DNA from: Myxococcota bacterium
Lineage (GTDB): Bacteria > Myxococcota_A > Polyangia > Polyangiales > Houyiibacteriaceae
DNA: 37,346 nucleotides
Direction of reading: 5' to 3'
NCBI GenBank assembly: GCA_020629955.1
Contig: JAHDCI010000035.1
Span: forward strand, 1-37,346
Position numbers and translations under genes: made by a program. The notes below the pieces were generated by a model. The model was given only the letters and a program-made list of their open reading frames with translations. It was not told where the DNA came from and did no database searches. Below, piece after piece: positions 7,290-15,379 of the stretch (within the stretch, counting starts at the first letter, position 1; every line of letters starts with the position of its first letter).

Positions 7290-7589
7290 CTACGAAGTCC
7301 GGCGCTTGGCAACGACGGTCGACTTCGCCTCTCGAACCTGTCGATCGATCTTGTCGATGCACAGGTCAATCGACGCATACGTGTCTTCGGACTCTTCGGT
7401 CCCTGCGTAACGCACGCCGTCTCCCGTCACCGAAATCGACACCTGATGAAGGTGTCGTTCCTTCGAGATCGTGACATCCGCCGAGAGTGGGGACCGAAGG
7501 AACTTTTGAAGTCGCCCGATCTTGTCGGCCGCGTACTTCTTTACACCTTCAGAGGGATCCACATGGCGGAAGCTGTAGCTGATCTTCAT
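7290..7589 (-). CDS. hpf: Ribosome hibernation promoting factor, short form
   Basis: A 99-residue HPF/RaiA/YfiA family protein that binds the 30S subunit and helps inactivate ribosomes in stationary phase. It starts MKISYSFRHVDPSEGVKKYA and has the basic helix region QKFLRSPLSADVTISKERH and DKIDRQVREAK. It lacks the C-terminal dimerisation domain of the long form. The ATG at 7589 has a GGAG site about 6 bases upstream. It lies downstream of rpoN in the same direction with a 218-base gap, the common rpoN-hpf order. Confidence 0.93.
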   Translation of the reverse strand: MKISYSFRHVDPSEGVKKYAADKIGRLQKFLRSPLSADVTISKERHLHQVSISVTGDGVRYAGTEESEDTYASIDLCIDKIDRQVREAKSTVVAKRRTS

Positions 7590-7807
7590 CGATTCTCCGT
7601 TTCAAAGGGGTGCCCCGGCGAAGTGCCGGAGGACAATTCGGTTGAGTTGTGCGTTGCGTTCCGGAATTGAAACGTTTGACGCAAAGCGACGATTCCGCTG
7701 AGACGAACCGTCGGAAATGAGATGTGGAGGCGGCGCGAAGAAGTGCGCGCAAGACCGCAGTTCGAGCGAGCGCTCAAGCCGGGAGAGAAACTCTGAGTTC
7801 GAGACAA

Positions 7808-9268
7808 TCAGAAGTACTTCTTTCGCTGACTAGAGCTAAGAATACCCAGCATCTCTCGGTACTTTGCCACGGTCCGGCGTGCGATCTTAATGTCGTAAAG
7901 TTCGCCTAGTTCGTCCACAATGGCTTGGTCGCTTAAAGGCTTCTTGGGATCTTCTTTCGAGATGAGCTTCTTGATCGCCTGCTTCACGCTTTCGGAAGCA
8001 ATATCGCCCTTGCCCTCGCGTTTGATCGCGCTGTTGAAGAAGTACTTCAACTCGAAAATGCCGCGTGGGGTGTGAACGTACTTGTTGCTCGTTACACGGG
8101 AAATGGTGCTCTCGTGCATCTCCACCGCTTCAGCGACATCCCGTAGAATCATCGGCTTCAGAAAATCGATTCCCTTTTCGAAGAAATCGATCTGCTTTTC
8201 AACAATACACTCTGTGACCTTAATGATGGTCTTCCGGCGCTGATCGATGCTTCGAATCAACCACTGGGCAGAGCGAAGCTTGTTCTGGATATACTCTTTG
8301 GCCTTCGGGTTGTCAGCCATCGCCGCCCGATAAAAACCGCTGATCTTCAGCTTCGGCATGCCATCGTCGTTCGCGACAACAAAGTACTCGTCGCCGACGC
8401 GATGCACATACACATCGGGAGTGATGTATCGAGGCTCTTCGCTTGCGAAATTACGGCCTGGTCGGGGTTCGAGCTCTGCGATGACCTGCGCGATATCGTA
8501 GACCTCTTCGACCGGAACCTCGAGCGCCTTCGCAATCGCGCTGTACTTGCGCTTCTCTAGGTGAGGGATGTGATCGTCGATGACCTTCATGACGAGCTCG
8601 TCCATCCCAAAGTGCTCCGCCTGAACACGAAGGCATTCCGATAGGTCCCGGCTGCACACGCCGATGGGGTCGAAGCGCTGCATCATCTTGAGCACTTCTT
8701 CGGCATCTTCCGGGTGGAGCCCCGCTTCTTCCGCAAACTGCGGTACAATATCGTCGCGCTCTACCCCGTCGACTCGCAAGTAGCCGTGGTCGTCAAGGTT
8801 CCCAAGGACCAACGCGCCAAAGCGCTCCTCTTCCTCAATGAACTCGCCCATCCGCATCTGCCAGGCAAGATGTTCGGTCAGGCTGTCGCCTCGACTAAGC
8901 GTCTGGTCAACGCCGGGCATTTCTTCGCCAGAGCCACCCCGATAACTTGGCATGGGCGACTGAAGCGAGTGATTCGCTAGATATTGCTCCCAATCGATTT
9001 CATCACGCTGTTCACGCGTGGAATCCTCGGTCGCATCACGATCGTCTTTCGCGATCTGCTTATCGATGGTCGGCGCGTCGTCCGAGACGGAGATTTCGCG
9101 GGCATCTCCACCATCGAGCGAATCCTCCAGGACCGGGTTTTCCAGAAGCTCTTCTTGGACGAGCTCCGCGAGCTCCATCCGGCTCATCTGCAGCAGCTTA
9201 ATCGCCTGCTGAAGCTGGGGCGTCATCACGAGCTGCTGTGAAAGTCGAAGCTGTTGCTTAATCTCCAT
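7808..9268 (-). CDS. rpoN: RNA polymerase sigma-54 factor
   Basis: Sigma-54, which directs polymerase to -24/-12 promoters and needs ATP-driven activators. All regions are visible: the Gln/Leu-rich activator region (LRLSQQLVMTPQLQQAIKLL) at residues 6-25, an acidic linker, the core-binding region, and the RpoN box ARRTVAKYRE at 463-472 near the end. At 486 residues it has normal length. The ATG at 9268 has AGGA upstream. It heads the hpf direction. No lptB is upstream, unlike in many proteobacteria. A good target promoter sits at 1590-1605. Confidence 0.97.
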   Translation of the reverse strand: MEIKQQLRLSQQLVMTPQLQQAIKLLQMSRMELAELVQEELLENPVLEDSLDGGDAREISVSDDAPTIDKQIAKDDRDATEDSTREQRDEIDWEQYLANHSLQSPMPSYRGGSGEEMPGVDQTLSRGDSLTEHLAWQMRMGEFIEEEERFGALVLGNLDDHGYLRVDGVERDDIVPQFAEEAGLHPEDAEEVLKMMQRFDPIGVCSRDLSECLRVQAEHFGMDELVMKVIDDHIPHLEKRKYSAIAKALEVPVEEVYDIAQVIAELEPRPGRNFASEEPRYITPDVYVHRVGDEYFVVANDDGMPKLKISGFYRAAMADNPKAKEYIQNKLRSAQWLIRSIDQRRKTIIKVTECIVEKQIDFFEKGIDFLKPMILRDVAEAVEMHESTISRVTSNKYVHTPRGIFELKYFFNSAIKREGKGDIASESVKQAIKKLISKEDPKKPLSDQAIVDELGELYDIKIARRTVAKYREMLGILSSSQRKKYF

Positions 9269-9416
9269 CGGTATTCCTGACCTTGGAGTCTACACGTCCG
9301 AAGCGATGGGGTGTGAGAGAACTTAGCAAAAAAGTGATTCTGTCATTTTCGAATCGGCACGCCTCCCTTGCGAAGCGCACGTCGCGCTCCAGGAAGGGGG
9401 GGGACACGGAACCGCG

Positions 9417-10106
9417 ATGCCAATCCAACACGGGCGCTTCTTCGTCGAAAAAAACCGCCGGCAGACCCTCAACGGCCTAAGTCAGGTTGCGCGCCACGCC
9501 CCTCGTGAGGCGCGTCCAGAAGCTTGGAGTCTCGGCGTAAGTGAGCGATGGACCTCCCTCATGCTTCATGGGGAGGCCTTCTTTCATGCAGCCGCCTGGG
9601 CCGCAGCAATATCTCGCGAACTCGAGTGCGTTGCGATCGCGTTTATCGCGTTCGAGGGAACTTGGGGGTGGGACAGTTTTGATCGGGGACACCCGATCGC
9701 CGCGCGGGAATCGCATGACCTGCCTGCCCCCGCTCTACTGGGAGACATTCCGCAAGCCGCGAAACAACTGGGCCTACCCGAGTGGGAGCTGAGAGCCTAT
9801 TCGATGGGCGACCCCTGCATAGGTCTTCGGGGCGACGCGCGCTCGATGCGGCTTCGAAACGCTCTCCGAAACTATCGCGTCCGTCAGCCCGATGAAGAGC
9901 CGCCCTGGTCCGACCAAGGATTTCGCGGCTTGGTACGGCGCGTCTGCCCGGGAACAGAAGAACGCTCACAAACAACAATTCTCGAGCTTCCCTCGGCCGA
10001 AGTGATCGATCTGAGGTGGGGCCGGAGGCGTCTCGATCCGGAACGAGCGCAGGTTACTTTCTTCGACCCAGCGGCATTTCGTGCCCGATGGCTACAGACC
10101 TCATGA
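9417..10106 (+). CDS. Unrecognised protein
   Basis: I do not recognise this 229-residue protein. The N-terminus is basic (FFVEKNRRQTL), the middle contains GEAFFHAAAWAAAISREL and a Trp-rich FEGTWGWDSF, and the end is charged. There is no signal peptide or transmembrane segment beyond one mildly hydrophobic helix. An AGGAAGGGGG stretch is about 15 bases upstream of the ATG, rather far for a ribosome site. It starts 149 bases from the divergent rpoN start and stops only 3 bases from the converging dynamin-like gene. It is the best open frame in this space, but it could be a false call. Confidence 0.5.
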   Translation: MPIQHGRFFVEKNRRQTLNGLSQVARHAPREARPEAWSLGVSERWTSLMLHGEAFFHAAAWAAAISRELECVAIAFIAFEGTWGWDSFDRGHPIAARESHDLPAPALLGDIPQAAKQLGLPEWELRAYSMGDPCIGLRGDARSMRLRNALRNYRVRQPDEEPPWSDQGFRGLVRRVCPGTEERSQTTILELPSAEVIDLRWGRRRLDPERAQVTFFDPAAFRARWLQTS

Positions 10107-10109
10107 CGC

Positions 10110-12863
10110 TCACATGAGCTGGGCACGTTCCACGTCGCGAAGCCCCGCGGCGCTGGCCTCGCGAAGGACATCGCGGAGCGCTCGAAGTGGACCATGCACA
10201 CGCGACTCTTCGGAAGCAGCACGCTCCCGAAGTTCATCATGCCGGCTCCGAAGGTTCCGCTCGGACTGATTTCGCAGACTGTCGAGCACTTCCCCAAGTC
10301 CATCCTTGAGGAGCTCCCGCGGATCCGCTCGCATCACCTCAAACGCATTGATAATCGCTTCTCGCTCAAGCGTCGCGGACGGCAAAACATCATCGAAGAA
10401 CTTCCGCAACGTACCGCCTGCGAGCACTCCGAGTTGAAAGCCGAGGAATCGCTGAATCGGCGTGGCTACCGCGCTCCGGAGAGCGTCGGCGCTGGGAGTT
10501 CCGATGGGCGCAAAAATCGTTCGAAGCTCTCCCGCGATTCTCACCTCAGCCGCTCGCGCCGCCTTTTCGAGACGTTGCTCGAGGAGCCCTTGAAGGAAGA
10601 TGCGGTCCTCGGCGTGCACGCCGTTGGTCGTCAGTCGATGGGCGCGCGGACGAACGAAGGAGAGCACCTCATCCGCGGCCTCTTCAAAAGCCCGCACCAA
10701 ATCGCGATCAAGAATCCGCACCGCTTTGTCGATGGCCGCAGCAACCTCCGAATCGAGTTGTAGGAGGCGCTCAATCCGTTCCGCGATCTCTTGAGCCTCG
10801 TCGAATCGCGCTTTGGTCTGCGCCTCCGCGACCTCGAGGGCCTGCCCGAGACTTTCCACGAGGCGCCCAGCGCAAGCGGCGTGCTTTAGGACCCGAGAGC
10901 GCGCAAAGACCTGTGCTTCGAGGGTCTCTACGACGTCAACGAACCCACTCGCGGCCAGGGCTTCCGAGTCATCCTTCAGCTTCGCTTTCAGCGCACGCTT
11001 TGCGCTAAGCGACACGGGCTGAACGGAGAACCCGTCGCGTAAAACGGAGAGCACCTCCTGAAGTTCGCCTTCCTTCAGGCGGTCGCGCTTGTTCAACACC
11101 GGAACGATGAGACGGCCCTGCGCACGAAGACGCTCGTGCATTTGGGTCTCGCTCATTTTCCCCGCCTGTGCGGCGTCGAAGACCCAGACAACCGCATCCG
11201 CACGGCGAGCCGCTTCTTGCGCGAGGGATTCGTGAGCTTCGTCGCCCGCATTGGTGCCCGGAGCGTCCAGAATCCACACGCGGTCGAGGGTCTCGCTCGG
11301 AAGAATGATCTCAACTCGGTCGATGCCGACCGCTCCGCTCGCGCCCGAATAGAGCGCTTCGGCTTCTTCGAGCATTTCCTTGAGCGCGCTATATTCGCCT
11401 TCGCGCGTCGACCCATCTCGGAACACGATGCGGACTCTTCGTTTCGAGCCGCCACGGAGAACATTCAGCGTCGCAGTCGTCGGAACGATGCCCGTCGGCG
11501 CGACATCATCACCGATAAACGCGTTAATAAGCGTGGATTTGCCCGCGTTGAACTCACCGAGGACGGCAAGGAGGAGAGGTCGCTCGAGCTCGTCTTGAAG
11601 GCGAAGCGCCTGCGCGTGAACCTCCTCAAGACCATGCTCGACCGCGAACGCGTCAACGGCATCGATCGCTCTTGAAAGCTCAATCTCGCCCTCGCGCTCC
11701 CAATGGAGACGTAGCGCGCGTTCGCGAAGCGAGGTCGCCTCGTGCCGATCGGGGTGCGCCGCGTCGTCCACCAATGACGCGTGCAGATCGAGACTGATCA
11801 GCGTTCCCTCGGCGTCCTTCGCGTGCAACCTCCGTTTGGCGCGAGCGAGATGCGCGCGGGCCTCGGCGTCAAATGTGCTGGGGACGTCTTGGCCATCACG
11901 CCACGCGATAGCGGCCGCGAGGGCTGGGTGCTCCGCGTTTAACGGACCTACGAGCGCACCAACCCATTCCCGTGGGACGCGTCTCGCGGCGTCCGCGAGC
12001 GCCTCTTCATCGCCGCTTGCGGCCAACGCCTCGATGGCCTCCTCGAAAGCACTGGCGTGTACGAGCGCGCGTCCAAGGGCGGACAGCCCCTTGGGACCCG
12101 CGCCCTTGGCAACGGCTTCGCGCGCGTGGCGCTCTGCTTCCGAGAGCATTCCGGCGGAGAGAGCGTCTTCTGCAAGCTCGACAAGCGCTTCGACTTCGCC
12201 CTGGGCTGCCGCGCGCTCGAAGAAGGTTTTCGCGGAGCCTCCCAGACGACGAAGCGCTCGCCCTGCACGAAGACTCTCCTGACCGGTTAGCTCCGCGGAT
12301 TCCAAGCGGAGCGCGGTCGCCGCCGCATCAACCCGGTCCCCCGTATCGGCTTGGGCCTCGAGAAGGGGCAGCAGCAGATCTTGCCGGGTCGAATCGAGCG
12401 CGAGCGCCTTTTTCAATTCGCGGGCGGCGCGGTCGGCTCGACCCAGGCCCCACTCCGCCCAGCCCATCGTGGCACATGCCTGAGCGTACGCTTCGGGAGC
12501 TCCAGACGCGAGCATTCGAGATGCTTCACGCGCCGCATTCAGAGCTTCCTCGTGGCGCTGCAGCCGAAGCGCGACCTGCGCGAACCAACTAGCGAGATGG
12601 GCATCTTCCGGCACTTGAGCGCGTGCATCGGAGAGCGCCTGATAGACGCCTTCGTCGTTGTTCAGCCCTTCGCGCGCCCGAGCGAGCCCGACCAGCGCGC
12701 GAGGTAGCTCTCGCTCCCCAAGGACATTTAGAAAGACGCGCTCTGCCTGCTCGAACTTCTCAGATTCATTGAGGGCTTCACCGCGCTCAATGGCCCCGCG
12801 AAGGTTGTCGGGCAGCAGCAGAACATCGTCGATGAAGCGCCCGAAGCGCTCGAGAAGTCCCAC
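10110..12863 (-). CDS. TPR-dynamin-like GTPase
   Basis: A 917-residue protein. The first roughly 400 residues are helical repeats of the tetratricopeptide type (for example ARAREGLNNDEGVYQALSDA). A dynamin-superfamily GTPase follows: P-loop GEFNAGKST at about 434-442, DAPGTNAG at about 531, NKRD at about 588. The rest is long helical regions such as a stalk, with a hydrophobic patch near LGFQLGVLAGG. Bacterial dynamins bind and reshape membranes; the TPRs would dock partners. The start is a GTG at 12863. tatA ends 9 bases upstream in the same direction, so the two are probably co-transcribed. I do not know a described link between the two functions. Confidence 0.85.
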   Translation of the reverse strand: MGLLERFGRFIDDVLLLPDNLRGAIERGEALNESEKFEQAERVFLNVLGERELPRALVGLARAREGLNNDEGVYQALSDARAQVPEDAHLASWFAQVALRLQRHEEALNAAREASRMLASGAPEAYAQACATMGWAEWGLGRADRAARELKKALALDSTRQDLLLPLLEAQADTGDRVDAAATALRLESAELTGQESLRAGRALRRLGGSAKTFFERAAAQGEVEALVELAEDALSAGMLSEAERHAREAVAKGAGPKGLSALGRALVHASAFEEAIEALAASGDEEALADAARRVPREWVGALVGPLNAEHPALAAAIAWRDGQDVPSTFDAEARAHLARAKRRLHAKDAEGTLISLDLHASLVDDAAHPDRHEATSLRERALRLHWEREGEIELSRAIDAVDAFAVEHGLEEVHAQALRLQDELERPLLLAVLGEFNAGKSTLINAFIGDDVAPTGIVPTTATLNVLRGGSKRRVRIVFRDGSTREGEYSALKEMLEEAEALYSGASGAVGIDRVEIILPSETLDRVWILDAPGTNAGDEAHESLAQEAARRADAVVWVFDAAQAGKMSETQMHERLRAQGRLIVPVLNKRDRLKEGELQEVLSVLRDGFSVQPVSLSAKRALKAKLKDDSEALAASGFVDVVETLEAQVFARSRVLKHAACAGRLVESLGQALEVAEAQTKARFDEAQEIAERIERLLQLDSEVAAAIDKAVRILDRDLVRAFEEAADEVLSFVRPRAHRLTTNGVHAEDRIFLQGLLEQRLEKAARAAEVRIAGELRTIFAPIGTPSADALRSAVATPIQRFLGFQLGVLAGGTLRKFFDDVLPSATLEREAIINAFEVMRADPRELLKDGLGEVLDSLRNQSERNLRSRHDELRERAASEESRVHGPLRALRDVLREASAAGLRDVERAQLM

Positions 12864-12872
12864 CGGCGCCGA

Positions 12873-13103
12873 TTAGGTTCGCTCGACGACTTCGCCTTCA
12901 GAGACCTCTTCGCGAGCCGAGGGCCCAGCGTTGTCGAGCTGACGTGGGGTGACGTTGATATCGTCGTCCGCGTTCAACCCTCGCTTGAGGTTTCGGATCC
13001 CCTTACCAATGCCCTCCCCGATCTGTGGAAGTCGCTTCGCCCCAAAGACGAAGACAACGATCACGAGGAGGATAAGGAGTTCTCCCATTCCGAGATTCGG
13101 CAT
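12873..13103 (-). CDS. tatA: TatA/E-family twin-arginine translocase subunit
   Basis: A 76-residue TatA-type protein. MPNLGMGELLILLVIVVFVF is the short transmembrane helix, FGAKRLPQIGEGIGKGIRNLK the classic hinge and amphipathic helix, and an acidic tail follows. The ATG at 13103 fits the family although the frame is open much further upstream. A CCCC-GAAA-GGGG hairpin lies about 15 bases before it (13118-13129). TatA oligomers help move folded proteins across the inner membrane. No tatB or tatC is in the window. It precedes the dynamin-like gene by 9 bases. Confidence 0.9.
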   Translation of the reverse strand: MPNLGMGELLILLVIVVFVFGAKRLPQIGEGIGKGIRNLKRGLNADDDINVTPRQLDNAGPSAREEVSEGEVVERT

Positions 13104-13307
13104 AGTTGCCAACGTAGCCCCGAAAGGGGTCAAGCACAACCGGTTGATTCGAACGCCTCCTCGGCGCTCAAGGTAGGGTCCCTTCGCGATCCCTCGCGTT
13201 CGAAAAGCCCCTCGGGTTTCCCCGAGCCGATTCCACGCTTGCAGGGGGATTTGGCCGCTCTTTTGAGGGCCAATCGTCATCGCACGGGGTGCATGTCGAC
13301 TTGATGC

Positions 13308-14096
13308 CTACCCCATGCCCGCCTGATTGTTCGCGATGGCATCCGCAAAAGCTTCCCGATCGAGATTTCGATAACAGCGCGCAAGAGGCCCGCGCAGCTC
13401 AGGGCGCAACTGCGGTTTGTTCCACCAAGCTTCGTGCGCCCAGAGGAGCGCGATACCGTAGGCGTCGTTTTCGAGCGCTCCCCGAATGTCCGCGAGCGAA
13501 TCCTCGGTCTTCAGCGGCGAAGGAAAAAAGCTATCTTGAGGCGCCATCACGCCAACCGGCGCCACGGTCGAGTCGTAGTACGTATAGCCACCTGGCACGA
13601 AGGTGTTCAGGGTTGTCTCGAAGGAGGGCGCCTCAGCTGCTGAGATCGGGCTGCCGAGAAACGAGCGAATATTCGCGTCGCCTGCGGGGCGAGATAGTGA
13701 ATGTTGTGTGAGCTGCGCCAAGTTTCGCATCGCGCTTTGGAAATCGCCACCGAGAGTCTTCAGAAATCGCCCATCTTTCGAAAGTTCGATAACGGCCTGG
13801 GGCGTCTCTAGTTCGGGCGCCAGCTTCAAAAGAACGAAACGCGTCTCGCCACCGCCGAGGCGCCCGACTCCAAACTCCACATACTCCGGAAGCAGCGCGC
13901 GCTTTCGGCGAGTGCCGCTGGCAATGTCGAGGATCTCCGGAGTCCACGTAAAGCTCAGATCGCTCGCTGGATGCATCCGCGCCGCGGACGGATCGCGCCG
14001 AAAGGTCGCGCCGGCGCTCGAAATGGAAAGTTCGAGAAGCTCGACCAGTGCCGGATCGATCTCGCCGTAGCTCTCAACAAGCGCTTTCTTTGTCAC
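13308..14096 (-). CDS. Unrecognised protein coupled to gpsA
   Basis: I do not recognise this 262-residue protein. The GTG at 14096 is chosen because it overlaps the gpsA stop in GTGA and has a GGAG site about 6 bases upstream; the frame is open to 14132. There is no signal peptide or membrane segment. Visible features include EYVEFGVGRLGGGETRFVLLKL and a C-terminal region rich in Trp and Arg (ALLWAHEAWWNKPQLRPEL) that looks like a helical bundle. The overlap with gpsA suggests co-translation, but nothing points to lipid metabolism. Confidence 0.75.
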   Translation of the reverse strand: MTKKALVESYGEIDPALVELLELSISSAGATFRRDPSAARMHPASDLSFTWTPEILDIASGTRRKRALLPEYVEFGVGRLGGGETRFVLLKLAPELETPQAVIELSKDGRFLKTLGGDFQSAMRNLAQLTQHSLSRPAGDANIRSFLGSPISAAEAPSFETTLNTFVPGGYTYYDSTVAPVGVMAPQDSFFPSPLKTEDSLADIRGALENDAYGIALLWAHEAWWNKPQLRPELRGPLARCYRNLDREAFADAIANNQAGMG

Positions 14097-15118
14097 TCTC
14101 GCTCCTCGCGCATCGGCCGGGTCATCAGCCACTCAAGGGCTTCTTTCGCCGGCTTGTCCTCGTAAATCACGCGATACACTTGATCGGTGATCGGCATATC
14201 GACATCGAGGCGTTCCGCGAGCGCTCGCGCACTCTCCGCCGTTTTGACACCTTCGGCGACCATACCGAGCTCTTCGAGAACCTGCGCCAGCGTTTTCCCA
14301 GCGCCGAGAGCGAGACCTACGCGGCGATTTCGAGAGAGGTCACCGGTGCATGTCAGGACCAGATCCCCCATGCCGCTCAGACCAGAGAGTGTCATGGGGT
14401 GCGCCCCAAGCTTGACCGCCAGGCGGGTGAGCTCAGCGAGACCGCGCGTAATGATCGCCGCCCGCGAGTTATGTCCCAGCCCCATGCCGTCCGCGATTCC
14501 GGTGGCGATCGCGACGACATTCTTCAGCGCCCCACCGACCTCGACACCCACAACGTCGTCGGTGGTGTAAACCCGAAGGCGATCCGTATTAAAAGCGTTC
14601 GCCACCCTCGCGAGCACATCCGGATTCTTGCCGGCGATGCTCACCGCGGTCGGCACCCCGCGAACCACCTCGCGAGCAAACGAAGGTCCGCCGAGATAGG
14701 TGAGGTGGCCGTGAATCCTCTCGGGGAGGACCTCTTCGAAAATCTCGGAGACGAGCTTCAAAGAACCTTGCTCAATCCCTTTGGTGGCGCTTAGAAGCGC
14801 CGCGCCCTCCGGAATGTGCGGTGCGATGTCTTCGAGAACCTGCCGATTCGCGGCGGTAGGGACCGCGACGACGATAAGGTCCGCTCCTTGAAGCGCTTGC
14901 TCGAGGTCACCGGTGGCACTGAGCGCCTCAGGCAGCTCAAGGTCCTTCAGGTAGTCCGGATTCTTGCGGGTGAGGTTGATAAACTCCGCTTGCTCGGCCC
15001 TTCTCGACCAAAGCCTCGTCGGGTAGTTTTGGGCCGCGAGATGAGCGGCGAGCGCGGTTCCCCACGAGCCGGAGCCCAGCACCGCCACGCGGGGCGTGTC
15101 GTTCGTTCCTTCGGTCAT
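14093..15118 (-). CDS. gpsA: NAD(P)-dependent glycerol-3-phosphate dehydrogenase
   Basis: Makes sn-glycerol 3-phosphate from dihydroxyacetone phosphate for phospholipid synthesis in the cytoplasm. The Rossmann motif GSGSWG is at residues 15-20. Further hallmarks are the substrate-site lysine in GGALKNVVAIATGIADGMG, then GHNSRAAIITRGLAE and SGMGDLVLTCTGDLSRNRRVG. At 341 residues the length is normal. The ATG at 15118 places the Rossmann fold at the usual distance although the frame stays open to 15220. It is followed by an overlapping unknown gene and diverges from the large lipoprotein. Confidence 0.96.
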   Translation of the reverse strand: MTEGTNDTPRVAVLGSGSWGTALAAHLAAQNYPTRLWSRRAEQAEFINLTRKNPDYLKDLELPEALSATGDLEQALQGADLIVVAVPTAANRQVLEDIAPHIPEGAALLSATKGIEQGSLKLVSEIFEEVLPERIHGHLTYLGGPSFAREVVRGVPTAVSIAGKNPDVLARVANAFNTDRLRVYTTDDVVGVEVGGALKNVVAIATGIADGMGLGHNSRAAIITRGLAELTRLAVKLGAHPMTLSGLSGMGDLVLTCTGDLSRNRRVGLALGAGKTLAQVLEELGMVAEGVKTAESARALAERLDVDMPITDQVYRVIYEDKPAKEALEWLMTRPMREERE

Positions 15119-15186
15119 CGCGCGAGTGTACACAATCCGTGACCGATTTTGAGCAGTCGCTGCTGAACTTAAACAACACCCTTCAC

Positions 15187-15236
15187 CGACACTTGAGCGA
15201 CACTTGAACGACGGAGTCACTCAGGTGATTGGGTGA
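15187..15236. promoter_or_regulatory. Direct and inverted repeats in the gpsA/lipoprotein divergent region
   Basis: CGACACTTGA occurs at 15187-15196 and 15198-15207, an 11-base period close to one DNA turn. A related sequence in the opposite orientation (TCAGGTGA, the complement of TCACCTGA) lies just after. The 261-base divergent region holds no gene. The arrangement could be an operator with three half-sites. Inference only. Confidence 0.3.
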
Positions 15237-15379
15237 ATACACGGCGAAAAGGTCGCAACGAAATGAGACGATGAGAGGAAGCGAACCCCCTTTCGGTTAG
15301 ATTTCGTGAGAAACTCGATGGCGCAGTCCTCGCTCGCTGAAGATGGCCGACTCTCCCCTAACCCATTTTGAGGTCCAGC

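Noticed and set aside
9357-9376. GGCACG ... TTGCG resembling a sigma-54 promoter
   Set aside because: The gap between the two elements is two bases too long, and the first T is missing.
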